From: Candidatus Gastranaerophilales bacterium
GTDB lineage: Bacteria; Cyanobacteriota; Vampirovibrionia; Gastranaerophilales; Gastranaerophilaceae
DNA length: 6,836 nucleotides
Assembly (NCBI GenBank): GCA_947589525.1
Contig: CANQAW010000095.1
Location: 1 to 6,836, forward strand
Direction of reading: 5' to 3'
Under the pieces are notes generated by a model that saw only the letters and a list, made by a program, of their open reading frames with translations, was not told where the DNA came from and did not search any database. The position numbers and the translations under genes are program-made. Shown here piece after piece: positions 1-6,788 of the stretch (its first letter is position 1; the number at the start of each line of letters is the position of its first letter).

Positions 1-1133
1 AAAGAAACGGGAATAGCGCAGAAAGGAACAATACTTGCTCTCCAATCGCCCAAGAATAAATAAACCGTTGCAACAACAATAAAAATTGCAAGAACAATCG
101 CCTTAACAACTTCCGCAAGAGAATCTTTAACGGAATCTGTCGCATTATAAAAAACGCTGTATTCTATTCCGTCAGGAAATGACTTTGACAGCTCCTGCAT
201 TCTTTTGTTGCATTCGTTAGCTACTTCAATGGCGTTAGCGTAAGACAGCTGATTAACGGACATAACGGCAACGGAATTATTATCTATTTTACCGTCTGTT
301 ATATAATTTTCGCCCGCAAGCTCAACGGTTGCAACATCGGATAATTTAACACTCTGTGCATGAGCTCCCGAGCGGATTATGATATTTTCAAATTCTTCTT
401 TTGTTTTTAATCTGCCGGGGGTTCTAAGAGTCAGTGCCATATCTGTTTTATTAACAACAGGCTCGTTTCCCAATGCGCCTGCGGAAACTTGAGCATTTTG
501 CGCATTTATTGCATTAGAAACCTCTGTCGGAGAAACATTCAAAGAAGCCATTTTTTCGCTATCAAGCCAAATCCGCATTGAATAGTCTTTACCGCCAAAA
601 ACCTGAACTTCGGCAACACCGTCTACTCTGGCAAGTTCATCTTTAAGATAAATCGCCGCATAATTTGATAATGTAACAAGATCAACGGAGTTATCGGGAG
701 AATAAATGCCGTAATACAACAATCCGCCTCCGCCCGTGTTTTGTTTAACGGTTAAGCCGTATCTTGAAACATCCGAGGGCAGTCGTGAAGTAACAAGAGA
801 AACTTTATTTTGAACATTTACGACGTTCATATTGGGGTCAGAACCGACTTCAAAAAAGATATTTAAAGAATACATGCCGTCTTTAGAGTCTGAAGTCATA
901 TATAACATGTGTTCAACACCGTTTACCGCCGATTCAATGGGGGAAGCTACGGTTGATTCTATAACATCAGAAGAAGCACCCGTGTATGTTGCGGTAATTC
1001 TGACCTGAGGGGGAGTAACAGTCGGGTATTCTTCCAAAGGCAGGGATTTCATCGCAATTACACCTATAAGAATAATTACGATAGATATAACCAGCGCAAA
1101 TCTTGGTCTGTCTATAAAAAACTTTGAAAACAT
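1..1133 (-). CDS. RND efflux permease, AcrB/HAE1 type (N-terminal part, runs off left edge)
   Basis: Inner-membrane proton-driven pump subunit that would export drugs, detergents or other amphiphiles with the adaptor encoded just upstream. I translated the minus strand from ATG at 1131-1133 and found an uninterrupted frame of 377 codons to the window edge. It begins MFSKFFIDRPRFALV, matching the AcrB opening (FFIDRP.FA.V), followed by the first membrane helix at about residues 10-28, then the periplasmic porter domain. Family landmarks include LPLEEYPTV (about 31-39), VQNKVSLVTSRLP, VFGGKDYSMRIWLD, AINAQNAQVSAG and AGENY. The second membrane helix starts near residue 342 and the visible part ends shortly after FLGDWRASIVP. 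Full-length relatives have about 1,040 residues, so roughly two thirds is missing, including the proton-relay aspartates of TM4. A GGGGAG ribosome site (1139-1144) lies 5 bases before the start. The gene lies 20 bp after the adaptor stop, so they are co-transcribed. Substrate cannot be told from this part. Confidence 0.95.
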   Translation of the reverse strand, partial: MFSKFFIDRPRFALVISIVIILIGVIAMKSLPLEEYPTVTPPQVRITATYTGASSDVIESTVASPIESAVNGVEHMLYMTSDSKDGMYSLNIFFEVGSDPNMNVVNVQNKVSLVTSRLPSDVSRYGLTVKQNTGGGGLLYYGIYSPDNSVDLVTLSNYAAIYLKDELARVDGVAEVQVFGGKDYSMRIWLDSEKMASLNVSPTEVSNAINAQNAQVSAGALGNEPVVNKTDMALTLRTPGRLKTKEEFENIIIRSGAHAQSVKLSDVATVELAGENYITDGKIDNNSVAVMSVNQLSYANAIEVANECNKRMQELSKSFPDGIEYSVFYNATDSVKDSLAEVVKAIVLAIFIVVATVYLFLGDWRASIVPFCAIPVS

Positions 1134-1153
1134 TAACTCTCCCCGATAAAAAT

Positions 1154-2299
1154 TTAATTTTGTTCCTTGTTCTCCATAGCTGCAACTTTTACAGGCATTT
1201 TAGGCGATAATTTGGTTAACATTGTCGAAATAAATTTATCGTCTTTATTAATACCGCTTTGTACTATCCAATAATTTTCATATTGTCCGTTATCTTTAAA
1301 ATATTTTTGGGCAACCGTATTATTTTCAACTACAAACACATATCTTCCGTTAGAATCCTGTAATACATATTCCTGCGGAATTAAAAGAGCTGAAATTTTT
1401 TGGTTGGAATAAATTTTAACTTTAACAAAATCTCCGGGTATTAAGATATTGTCATCATTTTTAAAAGTCGCTCTGAAATCAAGAGTTCCCGTAGAAGTTG
1501 AAATTTGATTATCCCAAAAATCCTGTACGCCTTTAATCGGATATAAAGACCCGTTAGACAATATAAGCTCGACTTTAACGGGTTCTTGCCCTTTTTTGGG
1601 AATAAAATCAAGATTTCTGATTTCATCAAACATTTTTGAATCAATTGAATATCTTACATAAATGGGGTTTGTTTTTGTAATTGTCGCAAGAGTACCTGAT
1701 TGAACGGTTACATAGTTTCCCTCTTGAATTTGCATTGAACCGATTTTACCCGCAACAGGCGCTTTAACCTGGGTATATCCGTAATTTCTTTTCGCTTCCG
1801 CAAGTTGAGCCTGAGCTGATTTTAATTGTGCCTGTGCACTCTGCTTTTGAGCATAAAGCTGGTCGTATGTTGATTTTGATATAAAATCTTTTTTAACAAG
1901 CTCAGCTCCTCTTTCGTAGTCTCTTTGCGCTTTGTATAATTCGGCTTTTGCGGTTTGCACATTTGCCTGCGCCTGATTAAGCGCATTTATATATTGGGTA
2001 GGCTCTATGGTAAATAAAAGCTGACCCTTTTTAACAAAATCACCTTCCTGAAAGTGTTTTTTTTGAAGATATCCGTCAATACGTGCCACTAAATCGACTT
2101 TGTCGGTGGATTGCACCCTTGCCGGAAGTTCAATTGATTTATAAATTTCTTTTTGCGTTACCGAGGATAATTCAACTGTCGGAGTGGCAGCCATTTTTAA
2201 CTGATTAGCACGCGTGTATTCACCGTATTTGGTTATTGAAAAGCGCACACCGATTAAAATTAGCACTACAGCCGAAACATATATAAGTGTTTTTTTCAT
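1154..2299 (-). CDS. RND efflux periplasmic adaptor (AcrA/HlyD membrane fusion protein family)
   Basis: Periplasmic adaptor that links an inner-membrane RND pump to an outer-membrane TolC-type channel. The 381-residue length is normal for AcrA-like proteins. Residues 1-20 form a hydrophobic N-terminal segment after MKK; there is no lipobox cysteine, so unlike E. coli AcrA it is probably held by an uncleaved helix or simply exported. The lipoyl domain is split: first half about 70-100 (RIDGYLQKKHFQEGDFVKKG), second half about 175-209 (QVKAPVAGKIG, then QEGNYV). Between them, about 101-173, is an Ala/Gln/Lys-rich alpha-helical hairpin with repeated QAQ motifs. A beta-barrel (about 210-296) contains STSTGTLDFRATFKNDD and LIPGDFVKVKI, the adaptor-family signature before the membrane-proximal domain (about 300-373, IPQEYVLQD). 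The start at 2297-2299 has AAGG (2307-2310) at about 7 bases; a stronger GAGGAG lies too far upstream to be ideal. Partner is the permease 20 bp downstream. Confidence 0.95.
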   Translation of the reverse strand: MKKTLIYVSAVVLILIGVRFSITKYGEYTRANQLKMAATPTVELSSVTQKEIYKSIELPARVQSTDKVDLVARIDGYLQKKHFQEGDFVKKGQLLFTIEPTQYINALNQAQANVQTAKAELYKAQRDYERGAELVKKDFISKSTYDQLYAQKQSAQAQLKSAQAQLAEAKRNYGYTQVKAPVAGKIGSMQIQEGNYVTVQSGTLATITKTNPIYVRYSIDSKMFDEIRNLDFIPKKGQEPVKVELILSNGSLYPIKGVQDFWDNQISTSTGTLDFRATFKNDDNILIPGDFVKVKIYSNQKISALLIPQEYVLQDSNGRYVFVVENNTVAQKYFKDNGQYENYWIVQSGINKDDKFISTMLTKLSPKMPVKVAAMENKEQN

Positions 2300-2407
2300 A
2301 TTTAACCTTAAACTCTCCTCACTATGTCCATAATAACATAAATAATAAAGGTAAAATGAAAAATTCTCTAAGTGTATTAATGCTTCAAGACTATCGGATT
2401 AACGAAA
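2300..2407 (-). promoter_or_regulatory. Spacer between PilO-like gene and efflux operon; possible promoter
   Basis: This 108-bp gap separates the pilus-type pair from the pump genes on the same strand. It is much wider than the other gaps in this group, which suggests that the pump has its own promoter. On the minus strand it contains T/A-rich TTATTAT-like hexamers around 2331-2350 that could act as a -10, but no convincing -35 at the right distance. A short inverted repeat, TATGT (2323-2327) and ACATA (2336-2340), lies just upstream of the adaptor ribosome site and could be half of an operator. I see no strong hairpin-plus-T-tract terminator for the upstream gene, so read-through is possible. 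Confidence 0.25.
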
Positions 2408-2998
2408 TTATATTGTTTTTGTATACAAACGAATTTTGAATTTCGCAATCAAAATTGATTTATCCTGATCATAAGGTTCGATATAAATTTCTTGAATATT
2501 GCTTAGATATTTTTCTTTCGCAATGTTTTTAAAGAAACTTTGCAGTTGTGAATATTTACCGACGGCAACGAAAGACAACTCGCATCCGTTATAGCCCTGA
2601 ACTTGAGCATCAAGCAATTTATCTTCCATCGGTTTGTAATTGTAATCAATTGAGCGAATTCTTATTCCGCTGTTTGAAATATTAGATAAAATGTTTTCAA
2701 ACATAATACCGAAAGATGCTTCGGGGGTAAACTGCTGAGCTAAAACTTCATATATTACTTTGCCTGATTCGGCTTGTTTCTTTTTATTTTGTTCTCTTGC
2801 CTGAATGGATTTTTGTATGGTATCCAATTCTTCTTGCTTTTGCGCAACTTCTTCCTGTTTAATTTTTAAATCGCCATAATTATCGTGAGCAAGAAGAGCA
2901 TAATGATATACTCCGTAACAACAGCCGCCCGTTACCATAATAACCAAAAACAGCCAAAGTATATTTTCTCTTATTATTTTTAATATTTTTTGTTCCAT
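2408..2998 (-). CDS. pilO: PilO-like type IV pilus inner-membrane alignment protein
   Basis: Probable PilO homologue: a single-pass inner-membrane protein whose periplasmic domain pairs with PilN to form the alignment complex of type IV pilus machines. The 196 residues show the expected order: a short cytoplasmic end, one membrane helix at about 14-35, a charged coiled coil at about 42-80 rich in Glu, Lys and Gln, then a ferredoxin-like domain at about 85-194. The best family marker is the stretch from about 140: ELSFVAVGKYSQLQSFF, then SNIQEIYIEP and ILIAKFKIRLY, matching the PilO pattern of a beta strand, G-x-Y, a helix with Q..F, and two strands. The start (2996-2998) overlaps the stop of the upstream PilM-PilN gene as TAATG, with AAGGGG at 3006-3011 as ribosome site. 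Position after PilN supports the call. GspM of type II secretion has the same fold plan and is the main alternative. Twin cysteines at 26-27 lie in the membrane helix; I read no lipobox. Confidence 0.72.
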   Translation of the reverse strand: MEQKILKIIRENILWLFLVIMVTGGCCYGVYHYALLAHDNYGDLKIKQEEVAQKQEELDTIQKSIQAREQNKKKQAESGKVIYEVLAQQFTPEASFGIMFENILSNISNSGIRIRSIDYNYKPMEDKLLDAQVQGYNGCELSFVAVGKYSQLQSFFKNIAKEKYLSNIQEIYIEPYDQDKSILIAKFKIRLYTKTI

Positions 2999-4770
2999 TA
3001 TTGTTCCCCTTGCGCAGGCGTCATTTGAGAAGAAGTGCTTTCAACCGGAGCTTCCGGACTTGCGGCCGGTGCAGCAGGGCTGCCTTGACGTCTTATAATA
3101 ACAGCTTCTTGTTCTTTTAACTTTTTCATGTTTTCTTCAAGTTTTCCTTCTTCCGTTCTGTTTAAATCCTGAACTTGTTGTTGTTCAAAATCAACTTGAA
3201 GATTGGATATTTCAAAGCTGTATAATCTGTCTGTATCTTTGTTGATAATAAGAGAGCTTATGTATCTTGCATCATCCGAATCTTCGGGGCTGTCGGTTAT
3301 AACTCTTAAATCGGCTAATTTAAGATTAGATTCGGGAGAAATAACTCTCAAATTTTTATAATATTCGTAAATATCGGTTATGTTTTGAGCAACACCCGTA
3401 ATTGCAATTTGCTCACCCGCTTTATTATAGTACTTGGTCAGCCAAACATTTTTCGGAATGTCCGTCGCAATTGAATCATAGTAACTGATAGCGGAAATAT
3501 TTTGTTTTGCAATTATATCTATAATATTTGAAATATCAACTTCCGGTTTCTTTTCTTCCTCGGAGAATTTTGATATTTCAACATCAAGTTCGGATGTTTT
3601 CTTATTCATATCCTGAATTTGTTTAGTTTGATTAACTGTTAACAAATACAAGCCTATTATCATTGAGCCTAAAACCAAACCTATTACGCTTGAAAGCATA
3701 ATTGCAACTTTGGTAATCAAACTGTTTGTAATTTCAACTTCCTGACCCAAAATTTCTACGGTGAAATATACGCCTAAGCTTGCGTTTGGATCATCCGCGA
3801 TAACATTTGTCATCATGGAAGCATTTTTCTTGTTGATAAAAGAAGCGGCAATAGTGCTTAAAGAAAGTTTGTTAATTTCTTCCATTGCGGCCGCATGTTT
3901 AACGTTAATTATAGGCTCGTTTGAAAATTTATTAGCATTAATTACAACAAGCGGACCTTGGTAATCCAAGTAGTTTTTCAACAGGTCGGCGCTTATTTCA
4001 TCAGTTTGGCTGATTATATATAATCTTGAATAAATATCCGCTTGAAGCAATTGAGAAACACTGGAAACAATGCTGTCATAAGCTTCTTCGGTTGTAAATG
4101 AACGTGTTGCAATGGGAACTTCGTTTAATTTAATCAGTCTGTTACCGTCTAATTGGAACAGAACATAGCTGTTTGAGTTGATTAATAATGTACCCCAAGC
4201 CGCACCTTCATATATGGCATCATCACAGATACCCGAAACTCTTAAACCTCTAAGTATTGCAGAGTATTCACTTTCAACACCGACAAGAACCAAGCCTAAA
4301 TCGCTTGTAATTTCTCTCAGAGATTCAACTACGCTTTTTTGAATTGAAGAATATGCCCAGCGTATCTGTCCTTGCTCCGATGCACTGCCTGCTTCAAACC
4401 AGCCTGAAAGCGGTTCTTCTTTTTTAAATAAATAAAAATCTTCGGCTTTAGATAAAAAGATATTTTTTAAATCCGCTTCCGTGGTGGCTGCGGGTAATTC
4501 AATAAAATCAAAATAAACATTAGGCAGAACAAAATAAACGGGTGCTTTAGCAGGCACTCTCATTTCGTCAAGCATTGCAGCAATTGCAGATTTTAACTGC
4601 GGATAGTTTTGTATTTCTCTTGTTGAAAAATTATATTCAATCTTTCTCGAGCTGAAATTCAAAACCGACATTGTGGCTTTATCAATAATTGCAGCTTGCA
4701 AACCAATTCCTGGTATAAGGGAAATACCAACTATTTGTTTTTGTTCACCGGAAGATAAAAAATTTAACAT
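2998..4770 (-). CDS. PilM-PilN fusion protein (GspL-like architecture), type IV pilus/secretion assembly platform
   Basis: A 590-residue protein that seems to join PilM (cytoplasmic, actin-like) and PilN (inner membrane). Residues 1 to about 320 form the PilM-like part: opening strand QIVGISLIPGIGLQAAIID, then FVLPNVYFDFIELP (about 80-93), GLVLVGVESEYSAILRGL (about 159-176), and WGTLLINSNSYVLFQLDGN (about 192-210). A membrane helix follows at about 353-379. The periplasmic part has a coiled coil (about 380-408) and a PilN signature, IPKNVWLTKYY ... IAITGVAQNITDIYEYY (about 438-471). A second charged helix (about 527-560) and a Pro/Ala/Ser tail (about 564-590) end the protein. Separate PilM (about 350) and PilN (about 180) add up to nearly this length. 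PilN's usual INLLP peptide that binds PilM is not seen, fitting a covalent link. The ATG at 4768-4770 has no clear ribosome site, but stops lie in frame shortly upstream and the next Met is residue 34. Alternative: a GspL-type secretion protein. Confidence 0.75.
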   Translation of the reverse strand: MLNFLSSGEQKQIVGISLIPGIGLQAAIIDKATMSVLNFSSRKIEYNFSTREIQNYPQLKSAIAAMLDEMRVPAKAPVYFVLPNVYFDFIELPAATTEADLKNIFLSKAEDFYLFKKEEPLSGWFEAGSASEQGQIRWAYSSIQKSVVESLREITSDLGLVLVGVESEYSAILRGLRVSGICDDAIYEGAAWGTLLINSNSYVLFQLDGNRLIKLNEVPIATRSFTTEEAYDSIVSSVSQLLQADIYSRLYIISQTDEISADLLKNYLDYQGPLVVINANKFSNEPIINVKHAAAMEEINKLSLSTIAASFINKKNASMMTNVIADDPNASLGVYFTVEILGQEVEITNSLITKVAIMLSSVIGLVLGSMIIGLYLLTVNQTKQIQDMNKKTSELDVEISKFSEEEKKPEVDISNIIDIIAKQNISAISYYDSIATDIPKNVWLTKYYNKAGEQIAITGVAQNITDIYEYYKNLRVISPESNLKLADLRVITDSPEDSDDARYISSLIINKDTDRLYSFEISNLQVDFEQQQVQDLNRTEEGKLEENMKKLKEQEAVIIRRQGSPAAPAASPEAPVESTSSQMTPAQGEQ

Positions 4771-4874
4771 CTCTATAAATCTATACTTACTAATTACTAC
4801 TCTTTATTATATAATACAATAATTATTATAATATGTTTAATAACTTAACAATTATATACAAAAAAAGGTAAAAA
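4771..4874. promoter_or_regulatory. Divergent promoter region between PilM-PilN fusion and rlmB
   Basis: This 104-bp spacer is almost entirely A+T and separates two divergent genes, so it must hold start sites for both unless one is read from farther away. On the plus strand TATAAT occurs at 4810-4815 and at 4827-4832; the -35 positions 17 bases upstream (TTACTA at 4787-4792, TTATTA at 4804-4809) match poorly. On the minus strand TATAAT occurs at 4825-4830 and 4806-4811; the first has TTGTTA (4846-4851) 15 bases upstream. In DNA this AT-rich such hexamers also arise by chance, so exact choice is uncertain. The rlmB ribosome site AAGG (4865-4868) is at the right edge. Confidence 0.5.
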
Positions 4875-5639
4875 ATGAATACAAAATCATCTAAAAGTTT
4901 GATATATGGCAAAAATACGGTATTGGAAGCATTGTTAAAAAATCCGAAGCGACTTAACAAAATTTACATTCAAAAAAATTTTTCACCCGATAACAGATTA
5001 AAAAAAATTTACAATCTTGCCCGAGAAAACAAAATTAATATTCAATATATTAATTTATCAAAATTTGACGAATATTTTGAACAAAAACCCAATTATCAGG
5101 GGATAATTGCCGAGGTTTCTCCCGTTGAATATATAGAACTTGAGGAGTTTATTGAAAATTCCAAAAATAAAGAAGGATTTAGAAAAATTCTTATTTTAGA
5201 CGGTATTAACGACCCTCATAATCTCGGAGCAATTATAAGAACCGCAACAGGTGTCGCAATGGATGCAATCATGCTCCCGCTTCACCGCAGTTGTCCCATT
5301 AATGCCACCGTGGAAAAAATTTCCTCAGGTGCCGTAAATCACATTCCGATTATAAAAACAACTAGCCTTTCTAATAGTATTGATATTTTAAAAAAGAACG
5401 ACTACTGGGTAATTGCAACACAAATGAATGCTTCCGATAATTACTATGAAATTGATTATACGGATATGAACTTTGCTCTTGTAATGGGTTCGGAAGGGGA
5501 CGGAATATCTAAAACCATTTTGAATAAAGCTGATTATACGGTTAAAATAAAAACTGATTTTGACTCATTAAACGTATCTGTTGCAACGGGCGTTATTTTA
5601 TATGAGGCACAAAGACAAATCGACCTCAAACAAAGCTAA
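4875..5639 (+). CDS. rlmB: 23S rRNA 2'-O-methyltransferase RlmB-type (TrmH/SpoU family)
   Basis: SAM-dependent RNA ribose methyltransferase; RlmB modifies a guanosine in the peptidyl-transferase region of 23S rRNA (G2251 in E. coli). The 254-residue length is typical. Residues about 8-80 form the L30e-like substrate-binding domain (IYGKNTVLEAL, then YQGIIAEVSP). The SPOUT catalytic domain carries all three knotted-fold motifs: motif 1 LDGINDPHNLGAIIRTA (about 108-124) with Asn116 and the presumed catalytic Arg122; motif 2 LVMGSEGDGIS (202-212) with Glu207; motif 3 SLNVSVATGVILYEAQRQ (231-248). Between them HRSCPINATVEKISSGAVNHIPI is also typical of the RlmB group. All expected key residues are present, so it should be active. 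Start at 4875 has AAGG 6 bases upstream. It is followed after 55 bp by the sigma gene on the same strand. Other TrmH-family targets (tRNA Gm18, other rRNA sites) cannot be excluded by sequence reading alone. Confidence 0.9.
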   Translation: MNTKSSKSLIYGKNTVLEALLKNPKRLNKIYIQKNFSPDNRLKKIYNLARENKINIQYINLSKFDEYFEQKPNYQGIIAEVSPVEYIELEEFIENSKNKEGFRKILILDGINDPHNLGAIIRTATGVAMDAIMLPLHRSCPINATVEKISSGAVNHIPIIKTTSLSNSIDILKKNDYWVIATQMNASDNYYEIDYTDMNFALVMGSEGDGISKTILNKADYTVKIKTDFDSLNVSVATGVILYEAQRQIDLKQS

Positions 5640-5694
5640 ATCCTATACAATTTCGCAAAATATTGTATAATAATTTTATCTAAAAGGGGAAGAA
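5640..5694 (+). promoter_or_regulatory. Possible sigma-gene promoter and ribosome site
   Basis: The 55-bp gap before the sigma gene contains TATAAT at 5666-5671 with TATACA (5644-5649) 16 bases upstream, four of six matches to the -35 consensus. Transcription would then start around 5677-5679, giving a leader of under 20 bases that still includes the GGGGA ribosome site (5686-5690) ahead of the ATG at 5695. The gene may also be read through from rlmB, as I see no strong terminator between them. Confidence 0.4.
5644..5669. repeat. Perfect 8-bp inverted repeat between rlmB and sigma gene
   Basis: TATACAAT (5644-5651) and ATTGTATA (5662-5669) are exact reverse complements separated by 10 bases. 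It begins 4 bases after the rlmB stop codon. Its arms overlap the -35-like and -10-like sequences of the possible sigma-gene promoter, which would suit a dimeric repressor site. As RNA it would be a weak hairpin with only one G-C pair and no clean T-run after it, so I consider a terminator less likely. No regulator can be named. Confidence 0.6.
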
Positions 5695-6708
5695 ATGAAG
5701 CAAAAATTGCAAAACGAAGACTACAAAAGCGATTTTTTATATGATGATTTAGATGAAGAAACACTCTTACAGATAGATAATGACATTGCTTCGCAGGAAG
5801 AAACGGATGAGGACAATATTTCAAATAAATCTCAGGAGGATTACAAATCTGCCGTCGCAGACGACTCCGTTAAAATTTATCTTCAGCAGATTGGAAAAAT
5901 ACCTCTTTTAAGCTTTGAGGACGAACTTGAAGTTGCACGCCAGATTAAAGAAAATCACTCTCAAAAAGCACGGGAAATTTTAATCAATGCTAATTTAAGA
6001 CTTGTGGTTTCCATTGCTAAAAAATATATAGGAAGAGGATTGTCTTTTCTTGATTTAATTCAAGAGGGCAATTTAGGCTTAATGAAAGCGGCGGAAAAAT
6101 TTGATTATTCAAAAGGCTATAAATTTTCAACTTATGCTACATGGTGGATACAGCAGGCAATCACCAGAGGAATTGCGGATAAATCAAGAATGATAAGGCT
6201 TCCTGTTCACATGATTGAAACACTAAGCAGAATTAAAAAAGCAACAATCGAACTTTCAACCGAACTAAACCGAGTTCCTACCAAAGAAGAAATAGCTCAA
6301 AGAGTTGATATGCCTATAAATAAATTGGTTGCGCTTATGAAAAGCTCTCAAAGCACAATTTCAATTGAAACACCCGCCAATCAAAAAGACGATACTTCTA
6401 AAATTGCGGATTTTATAGTGGATGACACTCATATAACCCCAGATACAATGGTTACGCAGGAAAATTTACTTGAAGATGTCAGAAAAATGTTAAATCAATT
6501 AAACCCCAAAGAAAAAGACGTCTTAATTATGCGCTACGGACTTGACTCTAACGGTCAAAAGAAAACTCTTGATGAAATCGGCTCTCGCTACGGCGTTTCA
6601 AGGGAAAGAATAAGACAAATCGAAACAAGAGCAATTGCAAAATTGAAAAAACTCTGCAGAAATAAAAACCTTTCAATTAATTTGAAAAATTATATTGAAA
6701 TGGAATAG
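5695..6708 (+). CDS. rpoD: RNA polymerase sigma-70 factor, primary (RpoD/SigA) type
   Basis: Promoter-recognition subunit of RNA polymerase. The 337 residues begin with a strongly acidic stretch (1-56), a short counterpart of region 1.1. Region 1.2 follows (DDSVKIYLQQIGKIPLL, 56-72), leading straight into region 2 without the large insert of proteobacterial RpoD. Region 2.1-2.2 reads LRLVVSIAKKYIGRGLSFLD and LIQEGNLGLMKAAEKFD (core binding); regions 2.3-2.4 read YKFSTYATWWIQQAITR (142-158), with Trp150/Trp151 for melting and Gln154/Thr157 for -10 contact. Region 3 spans about 175-252. Region 4 has LNPKEKDVLIMRYGL (269-283) and the helix-turn-helix TLDEIGSRYGVSRERIRQIE (291-310) for -35 recognition. 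Everything needed for a vegetative sigma is intact. The ribosome site is GGGGA, ending 4 bases before ATG. It is similar in length to cyanobacterial group 1 and group 2 sigmas; primary role is likely but a second sigma elsewhere in the genome could hold that job. Confidence 0.92.
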   Translation: MKQKLQNEDYKSDFLYDDLDEETLLQIDNDIASQEETDEDNISNKSQEDYKSAVADDSVKIYLQQIGKIPLLSFEDELEVARQIKENHSQKAREILINANLRLVVSIAKKYIGRGLSFLDLIQEGNLGLMKAAEKFDYSKGYKFSTYATWWIQQAITRGIADKSRMIRLPVHMIETLSRIKKATIELSTELNRVPTKEEIAQRVDMPINKLVALMKSSQSTISIETPANQKDDTSKIADFIVDDTHITPDTMVTQENLLEDVRKMLNQLNPKEKDVLIMRYGLDSNGQKKTLDEIGSRYGVSRERIRQIETRAIAKLKKLCRNKNLSINLKNYIEME

Positions 6709-6730
6709 GGTTAATGTTTTAGCATTAATT
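6709..6730 (+). terminator. Weak hairpin just after the sigma gene stop
   Basis: TTAATG (6711-6716) and CATTAA (6723-6728) pair across a short loop, and three G-U wobbles could lengthen the stem to about 9 pairs. It starts one base after the stop codon, where a terminator is expected. The stem is A-U rich and the bases after it (ATAATAAG) are not a proper T-run, so termination would be poor or need another factor. Confidence 0.3.
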
Positions 6731-6788
6731 ATAATAAGATTTATTGGAAGCTAAAGGTTTTGTTTAGAGTTTGGTTTGAATGTGTAAA

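Noticed and set aside
967..1185. A 72-codon minus-strand frame across the start of the permease gene
   Set aside because: It lies out of frame over the well-conserved permease N terminus and the end of the adaptor, and its translation resembles no protein family.
1441..1644. A 67-codon minus-strand frame inside the adaptor gene
   Set aside because: It is fully inside the beta-barrel coding part of the adaptor in another frame, with no family features.
2356..2439. A 27-codon plus-strand frame with AAAGG upstream in the gap before the adaptor gene
   Set aside because: It is very short, runs antisense into the end of the PilO-like gene, and its peptide has no family features; in AT-rich DNA an AAAGG plus ATG arises easily.
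3761..3964. A 67-codon plus-strand frame with hydrophobic stretches inside the PilM-PilN gene
   Set aside because: It is antisense to a solid gene and has no clear ribosome site; its hydrophobicity follows from the opposite strand's codons.
2408..4770. Reading the pair as GspL and GspM of a type II secretion system
   Set aside because: The order and topology fit, but the VWLT ... ITGVAQN stretch and total length favour PilM plus PilN. I keep GspL/GspM as the main alternative and have not excluded it.
5636..5824. A 62-codon minus-strand frame over the start of the sigma gene
   Set aside because: It is antisense to the acidic N terminus of the sigma factor and to its promoter region, with no recognisable product.
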